Positions 1 to 5,150 of a stretch of 5,150 nt of DNA are shown piece by piece; the first letter of the stretch is position 1, and every line of letters starts with the position of its first letter. Origin of the DNA: Acidobacteriaceae bacterium (lineage in GTDB: Bacteria > Acidobacteriota > Terriglobia > Terriglobales > Acidobacteriaceae); the NCBI GenBank assembly GCA_027306745.1, contig DAHUZD010000293.1, forward strand, positions 1-5,150, given 5' to 3'. The notes beneath the pieces were generated by a model, which was given only the letters and a program-made list of their open reading frames with translations, made no database searches and was not told where the DNA came from. The translations under genes and the position numbers were made by a program.

Positions 1-573
1 GCGTACCCGGTCATCCATCGGCGAGAGCGGATCGACCTGGATTTTATTGATGACGGCTTTGACGCCGGGCATATACTCCGCAATGGAATAGGCCGAATCC
101 GCCGAGGCTGGATCCATCGTGTGTCCGCCGAGCAAAACAACCCCGTTGCGCACCTCGACGCCAATGGCATCAAAAACATTGCCAAAGCCAGCGTTGTCGA
201 TTTGGATTTTCAGCAGAAGCTTTTGCTGCAATTGCGCATCGGGTATCTCCGGGCCAGAAACTGCAATATTGTTGCGCACGGCACGGACACCATCGATATG
301 CTGCGCAACTTTAATGGCATTCGCCTCATCGGCGAACAGCTTCACCGTACCCGTCAGCGTCACCACGCCATCTTCCACGCTGGCCTGGATGCCTTGGAAT
401 TTCTTCTTGCGAAATTCATTATTCAGCCGGGCCTGAATCTCCGCCGCCGGATCATGCCTGGCCTTGGCGCGCGCGGGGGCGGCTGCGGCCAACAGCAGGC
501 AGCACGCTGCCAACGCGCACAGGCTCCAGTGGAGGGTACATGGCATGGCCGGCTGCGTATGTCGTCTGCGCAT
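1..573 (-). CDS. Exported BON-domain protein, 3' end outside the window
   Basis: BON domains are small periplasmic or secreted modules thought to bind phospholipid membranes, as in OsmY and DolP (YraP) of E. coli. The frame is open for 191 codons to the window edge, so the C-terminus is missing. From ATG 571-573, residues 1-36 form a signal peptide: a basic start (MRRRH), a hydrophobic core around residues 17-32, and an A-R-A cleavage site before Lys37. BON 1 covers about residues 41-106, with the motifs VEDGVVTLTG (66-75) and IDGVRAVRNNIAV (93-105). BON 2 covers about 111-181, with VRNGVVLLGG (141-150) and MPGVKAVINKIQV (168-180). The end, SPMDDRVR, looks like the first helix of a third BON domain. 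I chose ATG 571-573 over the inner ATG 544-546 because only the longer start gives a positively charged n-region; neither has a clear ribosome binding site. The gene follows the tamB TAA stop by 23 bases, so it is probably co-transcribed with tamB. A lipobox-like LAAC (21-24) is present, but hydrophobic residues continue after the Cys, so a lipoprotein is less likely. The exact function is unknown. Confidence 0.85.
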   Translation of the reverse strand, partial: MRRRHTQPAMPCTLHWSLCALAACCLLLAAAAPARAKARHDPAAEIQARLNNEFRKKKFQGIQASVEDGVVTLTGTVKLFADEANAIKVAQHIDGVRAVRNNIAVSGPEIPDAQLQQKLLLKIQIDNAGFGNVFDAIGVEVRNGVVLLGGHTMDPASADSAYSIAEYMPGVKAVINKIQVDPLSPMDDRVR

Positions 574-596
574 ATCGCAGCCATGGTACCGCAAAA

Positions 597-1790
597 TTAA
601 CGATGCTTGCCGCGAATTTGAAAGTAGAGGCTGAAGACATCGGCTTCGTCACGCACGGCGATGATGGAAAGGTTGCGCGTGATGTCATACTCAGCCTGCA
701 AAAGCTGTTGCGCCGTCGTGTTCACGTTGGTGGCAAAGACCAGCGTGATCTTGCGGCCCACCTGCTGCTCCACCGTAACGCGCGCGGTCGATTGGCCCAG
801 TACGCCGGCGAAGTTGGGATCGACGCGCACACTGGCCGCGCCGAAGAGCCGCGATACGCTGCCACTCACAGCCGTATTCAAGGCCCCCCCCAGCAGGGAT
901 TCTTCCGTGGTGTCCGCGCCCGCTTGTTGTTGCTCGCCGTACAGAGCGGCCTCTTCATTCGTGCGGCCCAGAGTCAACAGCGCCAGCACGTCGGCCTGGG
1001 ACAGCGGTGGCTCAGAGCGATAGTTGATCTGCATCTTCTCCGCGGAGCCGGTCAGGTTGATGATGATGTCATAGTCGCGCACGCGCGCAGTAGCTTGCAG
1101 GTTCATCTCCGGCTCAATCGTCACCGGATTGGCGAAGAGGATGTCGCCGCGCTGCAACTCATATTGCGTTCCGGCAAAGGTAGCCTTGCCCTGTGTGATG
1201 TCAATGCGACCCAGTACGGAAGGATTGGCCAGCGTACCGCGAATGTGCAGATCAATATCGCCCGCCAGCGATGCGAAGGAATTCTGAAATCCAAGTTCGG
1301 GCGTCGAGGTCAGGTGAATGTCCAGCCGCACATGGTTCATCCACGAGGATGGATCGATCGGCGCATTCATGGATTGTGCGCTGGCCACCAGTGTGGACAA
1401 GTCCACGTCCTGACTGACGGCAAAGCGCGTCAGCAAAATGTTGCCGCGCAACAACAGTGCATCAGGGGAACCATTCAGGTGCAGGCGGACATTCGCGGTG
1501 GAAGTGATGCCCTGCGGATAGCGGATGCGCGCATTCTGCGCGCTGGCGACCACGTCCAGCGCCAGTCCATTGTGCAAGGAGGCGAAGCCGGTCAGATCAA
1601 TTTTTCCTCCGCCGGTGTAGCCGCTGAGTTGCTGAATCACCAGACGGTCCTGATCGAAAGCTAGCGTTCCGTTCACCGCGCTCAGACCGTTGGTCAGGTT
1701 CGTCAAATGCGCATTGAGATTGACAACCCGCACCGAGCCTGAAAAAAGCGGGTGTGGCACGGTTCCATACGCGCGGACAGAAAAGCTCAC
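597..1790 (-). CDS. tamB: TamB C-terminal part (DUF490/TamB domain), downstream of an in-frame amber stop
   Basis: This is the C-terminal part of TamB, the segment that in characterised homologues lies at the outer membrane and contacts TamA, or BamA in bacteria without TamA. The ORF from GTG 1788-1790 encodes 397 residues and ends with TAA at 597-599. Typical TamB features appear in order: GLSAVNGTLAFDQDRL (35-50) with GGGKIDLTG (60-68); GTLANPSVLGRIDITQGKATF (185-205, start of the conserved block); RGDILFANP (214-222) and IEPEMNLQATARVRDYDI (225-242); YRSEPPLSQADVLALLTLGR (257-276); then LGQSTARVTVEQQVGRKITL (331-350) and the final strands through NLSIIAVRDEADVFSLYF (373-390). The frame is the same as that of the upstream tamB part, and homologous-looking sequence continues back to the amber codon, so this is one gene cut in two rather than a separate gene. 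The GTG has no convincing ribosome binding site and the fragment alone would have no export signal. Independent expression is therefore doubtful. Assignment to TamB is firm; whether it is translated is not. Confidence 0.85.
   Translation of the reverse strand: MSFSVRAYGTVPHPLFSGSVRVVNLNAHLTNLTNGLSAVNGTLAFDQDRLVIQQLSGYTGGGKIDLTGFASLHNGLALDVVASAQNARIRYPQGITSTANVRLHLNGSPDALLLRGNILLTRFAVSQDVDLSTLVASAQSMNAPIDPSSWMNHVRLDIHLTSTPELGFQNSFASLAGDIDLHIRGTLANPSVLGRIDITQGKATFAGTQYELQRGDILFANPVTIEPEMNLQATARVRDYDIIINLTGSAEKMQINYRSEPPLSQADVLALLTLGRTNEEAALYGEQQQAGADTTEESLLGGALNTAVSGSVSRLFGAASVRVDPNFAGVLGQSTARVTVEQQVGRKITLVFATNVNTTAQQLLQAEYDITRNLSIIAVRDEADVFSLYFQIRGKHR
884..891 (-). repeat. Eight-base G tract inside the tamB C-terminal domain
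   Basis: The coding strand carries eight consecutive G bases (eight C on the plus strand), spanning the end of a Leu codon, two GGG Gly codons and the first base of an Ala codon (LLGGAL). In the read-through numbering the two glycines are about residues 1291-1292. The frame is intact here. A one-base slip would remove or scramble the last 95 or so residues of TamB. Short G tracts like this are prone to replication slippage and to sequencing error; nothing else marks this as a programmed switch. Confidence 0.6.
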
Positions 1791-1874
1791 ATCGCCAGTT
1801 GCATTCAGCCCTGTGTCGAATGTGCCTGCGATGGCAGCGTTGATGTGGCCATCCGCTCGTGCGCTGAGGCTCTA
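1791..1874 (-). other. In-frame amber codon splitting tamB, with the open coding stretch before the next usable start
   Basis: The plus strand reads CTA at 1872-1874, which is TAG on the coding strand. Upstream residues end ...RGSAGLLDG and, in the same frame, the sequence continues SLSARADGHINAAIAGTF and then into the GTG used as the start of the downstream part. Both sides look like one continuous TamB beta-repeat. The full frame from 4760 to 597 would be 1387 residues plus this codon position (963 in the protein), and 424 further codons remain open. A single base change from CAG (Gln), GAG, AAG, TGG, TCG, TTG or a Tyr codon would produce it. It could be a nonsense mutation, a consensus error or a suppressed stop. 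The other two stops visible in the window are TAA and TGA. Confidence 0.9.
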
Positions 1875-4760
1875 GCCGTCCAGCAACCCTGCGCTTCCAC
1901 GCACCGTCACATCGGAATCGGTGCCCTGCAAGCGGGCTGGCTGCAATTGCACGACGCCGTCTTGCAGCGAGAGATGCACGGGCTGCACCGCCACCAGCGT
2001 CATCGCATGTGTGGCGATGGACAATTGCGAAAGCTCGGCTGCGGCCTGCACATGGCGCGGTTGCCGCAATGGACCCTCCACGCGCAACGTACCGCTGGCC
2101 GTGACCGTGGCGTTGCGCAGGCTGGACACGCTTTGCAAGGCTGGCGTTACATTGCAGCCTGTGCAGCTCAGTTGCAGATGCGCTGGCAAGCCCGGCTCCA
2201 AATCGATGCTGCCTTCTGCCCCCAAAACGGTTGGGCCTGCTTGCGCACTGGCCCGACCTTGCAGTGTATGGTTCTGCAAAGTGGCCGCGATGCGCGTCTG
2301 GCCAAAGCTCTGGCCATTCCACGCAAGATTGTTGCTCTGCGCGGTTCCCGATATTTCCGGCGCGTTCAGTGACCCGCCCACTTGCACCTGCGCATCTGCG
2401 ATGCCGGTTACATTCGTACTGCTGTTTTGCAAAGCCGCAACTTTTTGCAGATCCAACCCCTGCCCGCGCAGCCCGCCACGCAGAGCTTGCGTCTGTGTGT
2501 TGTAGGCAAAGTTGCCACGGACCCAGCCGTCGGCTGTGCGCAGTTGCAAGGCTCCGGCCTCGATCCAGCGGCCAGAAAAATTCAGCGGCGACTCCACGCT
2601 GGCAAATGTCTGACCTTCGATCCTTACGTTTTGCAGTGAGAGATTGCCAACACCATAAAGATTTTCCATCGTGCCCTGCACCTGTGCCGACGCAGACAGC
2701 GTTCCGCCAGCGATGTGGCTGGTTTGCAGCGTGGCCGCAAGCGCATCCACAGAGGCGTTGTTCCACTGCACCTGCGCGCGCAGACCGCTGTGCGCATCCA
2801 CCGCGTAGTAATCATGCCCCAGCGGTGTGGGACGTAGCTGCACATCCGCTGTGAGCCGCGCGCTTTCCTGCGCAGCCACCACATGGTGCAAATCCACTTC
2901 AGGATAGGTGCAGTGCACATCGGCATGCAGGGCATCCCACGCCAGCGGCGGCGCAGGCTTGGCCGCAGGCGATGGCCAGGCGCCAAAGCCATTGCCGTGC
3001 AGCAGAAAACGCTGCAAATCCACATGTCCGTCGATGATGGGGTCCATCATGGAGCCGGTAAACCGTCCGTGGAAATATCCTTTATCTTCCAACTGCACCG
3101 GAACGATGGAGTGGTTGGCGAAGGATGGGCCGCGAATCACGGCCAGCGAAGAATTTGGGTATGTATCGGCCACAACATAAATCAGCCGGTCAAACTCACG
3201 CAGATTGCCGAAGCTCACATTGCCCTGCATGGAGCTGTGCGGATCGTTTTGCAGCAGCGTCATCGTGCCCGAAGTGTGCACCTCCGTACCCGGCGTGTAG
3301 AAATCCACTTGCTGGTAAACAAGCCGCCAGGTATCGCCCAGATAATCTGCCCGCACGGTGCCGTGAACAGGCGTCTCACCGGGATGCAGATCGCGCTCCG
3401 GTGTAAAGAGCAGGTCGCCGTGCACATCCAGCGCATCGCCCGGCCCATGCCAGGTGGCGCGCACCGGGCCATTCGCGCGAGAAACAAATCCAATATCCCA
3501 AAAACGTCGCGGCGTGACGGCCCGCATCACCAGCCGCGTGGAGAGATCGTCAAGCGTGGCCTGCATGACGGCTTGCAACGGTTGTGGCTTGGGCCGCGTT
3601 GGCTGCGGCTTTCGCAGCGAGAACCAGCGGCGCACACGCGGAGCCGGAGCCATGGCAGGCGGAGCTTCCGTGCGCCAGTGCGTCAAATCCAGCCGACCAT
3701 TGACGTGCCCTTGCTCATTCAAATCCGACGTAAATTGCGAAAGAGAAATCACCGTGTTGTCGATGTGCAAATGCGTACGCAGAGCCACATGCTCCAATTG
3801 CAGCCACGGCGCAGAGAAGCCGCCCTGCTGTGCGGAGATGTTTCCATCCACGACAAATTGCCCGCCAGCGTGCTTTTCTGCATGCAGGTGCACGGCGGCC
3901 AACCCAGCCTGCAATGGGGTGTAACCCGTCAACACGCCAGCTTCATGCAGGTCCACCATGCCGTGCACATCCGCGCTCCACGCGGGATGCGCAAAGTCTT
4001 CCAGATGTCCCTGCGCGGTTAACCGGGTTGTGGCCGTGTCCCACTCCATCTGCATTACATCCGCGGATTTTGGCGTTACATCCACCTGCGCAGTGAAGAC
4101 CGAGTGAGCAGGTGGGGCATTCTTGGGCTGCAATGTGCAATCGCGCACGGCCAGCGTGGCCCGATACCTGCGTCCGCCCAGATACTGCACCTGCAATTGC
4201 ACATTGTCCGCACTCATCTGCCAGGGCACGGCGCGATCGTTGATGTACAGCGTTCCGTCATCCATCCGTGTTTGATGAACGCTGAGATCAAACAGGGAAT
4301 GCGCCACCGGCTCCCGCGTGCCGCTGCTGATGGGCTGGGGCTGATTCGTGGTGCCGTCTGGATTCACGATCAGGTGCAGCACAGGCCGCTCCATTTGCAG
4401 CCGGTCCAGACCAATGCGCGGCGTAAAGATGGATAGCAGCGTTGCATCGATGCCAATGGCATCGGCGTGGAAGTAGGGGCGCTGCCCGGCTGGCTCCAAC
4501 CCGTGAATGGTCACATCGTTTGCCTGAACGTGCAGGCGGCGCAGACTCCATTGAAAGCTGCCAATCTCCACGCGCCCGCCTGTAGCCCGTTCCAGCGTGG
4601 CGATCACCGCATGACGCATTCGCCGGGAAAATGCCGCCGAGTTGAGATAAGCGAACAGCCCGGCAAACACGGCCACGCCCAAGGTGAGCGCAGCAGCGGC
4701 CGCCACCAATGCGTGCCTGCGCAGCCGCCAACTGGACTTGGGCCGGGCCGCTGTCATCAT
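1872..4760 (-). CDS. tamB: TamB N-terminal part: membrane anchor and AsmA-like repeats, ended by an amber codon
   Basis: TamB is an inner-membrane-anchored, very long beta-taco protein spanning the periplasm. It is implicated in anterograde phospholipid transport together with other AsmA-like proteins, and in assembly of some outer-membrane proteins with TamA or BamA. This part has 962 residues. Residues 1-16 are basic (RPKSSWRLRRH), residues 17-38 form one membrane segment, and an AsmA-like start follows (RVEIGSFQWSLRRLHV 63-78; LDRLQMERPVLHLIVNPDGT 118-137). The rest is alternating short beta-strands with recurrent G-x-L/V patterns, for example GNLSLQNVRIEG (705-716) and VQVGGSLNAPEISGTAQ (792-808). 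A Pro- and Arg/Lys-rich segment sits at 371-396, and a CTGC pair at 866-869. The start ATG overlaps the stop of the upstream SurA-like gene (ATGA), and a G-rich element lies just upstream; the second codon is also ATG. The ORF stops at TAG 1872-1874, before the conserved C-terminal TamB domain, which continues in the same frame down to 597. As a stand-alone protein it would lack the outer-membrane-facing domain and is probably non-functional. Confidence 0.9.
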   Translation of the reverse strand: MMTAARPKSSWRLRRHALVAAAAALTLGVAVFAGLFAYLNSAAFSRRMRHAVIATLERATGGRVEIGSFQWSLRRLHVQANDVTIHGLEPAGQRPYFHADAIGIDATLLSIFTPRIGLDRLQMERPVLHLIVNPDGTTNQPQPISSGTREPVAHSLFDLSVHQTRMDDGTLYINDRAVPWQMSADNVQLQVQYLGGRRYRATLAVRDCTLQPKNAPPAHSVFTAQVDVTPKSADVMQMEWDTATTRLTAQGHLEDFAHPAWSADVHGMVDLHEAGVLTGYTPLQAGLAAVHLHAEKHAGGQFVVDGNISAQQGGFSAPWLQLEHVALRTHLHIDNTVISLSQFTSDLNEQGHVNGRLDLTHWRTEAPPAMAPAPRVRRWFSLRKPQPTRPKPQPLQAVMQATLDDLSTRLVMRAVTPRRFWDIGFVSRANGPVRATWHGPGDALDVHGDLLFTPERDLHPGETPVHGTVRADYLGDTWRLVYQQVDFYTPGTEVHTSGTMTLLQNDPHSSMQGNVSFGNLREFDRLIYVVADTYPNSSLAVIRGPSFANHSIVPVQLEDKGYFHGRFTGSMMDPIIDGHVDLQRFLLHGNGFGAWPSPAAKPAPPLAWDALHADVHCTYPEVDLHHVVAAQESARLTADVQLRPTPLGHDYYAVDAHSGLRAQVQWNNASVDALAATLQTSHIAGGTLSASAQVQGTMENLYGVGNLSLQNVRIEGQTFASVESPLNFSGRWIEAGALQLRTADGWVRGNFAYNTQTQALRGGLRGQGLDLQKVAALQNSSTNVTGIADAQVQVGGSLNAPEISGTAQSNNLAWNGQSFGQTRIAATLQNHTLQGRASAQAGPTVLGAEGSIDLEPGLPAHLQLSCTGCNVTPALQSVSSLRNATVTASGTLRVEGPLRQPRHVQAAAELSQLSIATHAMTLVAVQPVHLSLQDGVVQLQPARLQGTDSDVTVRGSAGLLDG

Positions 4761-5150
4761 GGCTGTTCCCCCGTGTTGCTTGCGTAGGCTGAGTCCACAA
4801 TGTGCACTTCGCCTTCTGCGCGCAGACTCTTCAGCCAGTCTCCAAGCATGACGGAGATTTTTTGCTGCAAGAGAATCTCATGAATCTGTCCGGAGATTTT
4901 AGCCAGTGACGGCGCAGCAATTTTATTGTGTGCAAACTGCGGCAGCAGCGTGCTTTCGTAATACTGCTTTTCCTCGCTGCGCGAGATGCGAATGGTGGAA
5001 CCGAAGCGCCAGTCAATAAACTGGAGCGTCTCCAGCCGCTCGCGCATACGCGACTCGACCTGTTGCGGAGTAAAGCCGTGCGCGCGCAACACGGCAGCCC
5101 ATCCCGTAGCGCTGGCGCAATCGGTGTGAGCACAGGCCGGCAGATTTTTT
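4757..5150 (-). CDS. SurA-like periplasmic chaperone, C-terminal end only (5' end outside the window)
   Basis: SurA-type chaperones bind unfolded outer-membrane proteins in the periplasm and deliver them to the BAM complex; many also carry parvulin-type prolyl isomerase domains. Here 130 residues before the TGA at 4757-4759 are visible and the frame is open to the window edge, so the N-terminus and signal peptide are missing. A GTG at 5090-5092 is an internal Val codon, not the start: similar coding sequence continues upstream of it. Features: an amphipathic helix VESRMRERLETLQFIDWRF (about 31-49), the SurA-like IRISRSEEKQYYEST stretch (53-67), and a C-terminal helix ending MLGDWLKSLRAEGEVHIV (about 101-118), which resembles the last helix and strand of SurA. 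Only about 35 residues separate the two conserved parts, so there is no room for a parvulin domain at that place. The stop overlaps the tamB start by four bases, so the two are very likely co-translated. Visible cysteines lie in ACAHTDC near the window edge. A peptidyl-prolyl isomerase label would be by homology only; activity is not supported by what is visible. Confidence 0.7.
   Translation of the reverse strand, partial: KNLPACAHTDCASATGWAAVLRAHGFTPQQVESRMRERLETLQFIDWRFGSTIRISRSEEKQYYESTLLPQFAHNKIAAPSLAKISGQIHEILLQQKISVMLGDWLKSLRAEGEVHIVDSAYASNTGEQP
4767..4772 (-). promoter_or_regulatory. Candidate ribosome binding site of tamB
   Basis: The coding strand reads GGGGGA, then six bases (ACAGCC) before the ATG at 4758-4760. 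It is purine-rich and correctly spaced for the first of the two adjacent ATG codons, which favours that start. It lies inside the end of the upstream coding region. The match to a consensus Shine-Dalgarno is only partial, and translational coupling through the ATGA overlap may matter more. Confidence 0.4.

Noticed and set aside
499..513. Lipobox (LAAC) in the BON protein leader
   Set aside because: The Cys is followed by another Cys and a long hydrophobic stretch ending in an A-R-A site, which fits signal peptidase I cleavage better than a lipoprotein. Not fully excluded.
574..596. Possible terminator or promoter between tamB and the BON gene
   Set aside because: The gap is only 23 bases, with no stable hairpin followed by a T run and no recognisable -35/-10 pair.
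452..688. Small minus-strand ORF between tamB and the BON gene
   Set aside because: It overlaps both real genes out of frame, and its product has neither a signal peptide nor a domain. The BON frame from 573 explains the region.
540..1664. Long plus-strand ORF of 374 codons
   Set aside because: It lies antisense to the strongly recognisable TamB C-terminal domain. Its product is rich in Arg, His and Gln with no family resemblance, as expected of a shadow frame in GC-rich DNA.
1752..2372. Plus-strand ORF over the amber site
   Set aside because: Composition and lack of any recognisable motif mark it as antisense noise; the minus-strand reading is clearly TamB.
1597..2766. Minus-strand ORF of 389 codons spanning the amber site in another frame
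   Set aside because: I considered whether it showed a frameshift. The two tamB parts are in the same frame as each other, and this ORF is Arg/Ala/Cys/His-rich without TamB character, so it is an overlapping shadow and no frameshift is needed.
2883..4022. Long plus-strand ORF of 379 codons
   Set aside because: It is antisense to the middle of tamB, low-complexity basic in composition, without domains or a start context, so a shadow frame.
5090..5092. GTG as the start of the SurA-like gene
   Set aside because: The frame stays open to the window edge upstream of it, and the visible protein would lack a signal peptide, so this is an internal Val codon.

Overview
All genes in this 5150-base window lie on the minus strand and read from right to left as one cell-envelope cluster. 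The order of transcription is: the 3' end of a SurA-like periplasmic chaperone gene (4757-5150, its 5' end outside the window), a tamB gene (597-4760) interrupted by one in-frame TAG at 1872-1874, and a gene for an exported BON-domain protein (1-573, its 3' end outside the window). The DNA is GC-rich and almost fully coding. The only intergenic gap is 23 bases. The plus strand has no gene I can support.

The protein features point to a Gram-negative, double-membrane bacterium: a TamB with a signal anchor and a C-terminal DUF490 (TamB) domain, a SurA-type chaperone and a multi-BON secreted protein. The style of the TamB C-terminus and of the BON protein resembles Acidobacteriota (Terriglobia/Acidobacteriaceae). 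This is recognition from memory, not a database result.

Layout. 4757-5150: C-terminal 130 residues of a SurA-N-like protein, in which the chaperone region runs straight into the terminal helix with no parvulin domain between. Its TGA stop overlaps the tamB start (ATGA), which suggests translational coupling. 1872-4760: the first 962 codons of tamB, with a membrane anchor followed by AsmA-like beta-rich repeats. 1872-1874: an amber codon. 597-1871: the remaining 424 codons in the same frame, including the complete conserved TamB C-terminal domain. Read through, tamB would give 1387 residues, a full-length member of the family. 1-573: signal peptide and two BON domains, with a probable third starting at the window edge.

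Together the genes suggest outer-membrane biogenesis: a chaperone escorting outer-membrane proteins across the periplasm, TamB bridging inner and outer membranes for lipid transport or assembly, and a BON protein that may bind phospholipid at the envelope. The most notable point is the amber codon. It may be a recent nonsense mutation, an assembly error or a suppressed stop; nothing else in the downstream frame has decayed. I found no mobile element, CRISPR array, RNA gene or clear promoter or terminator, and no evidence for an entirely new system.
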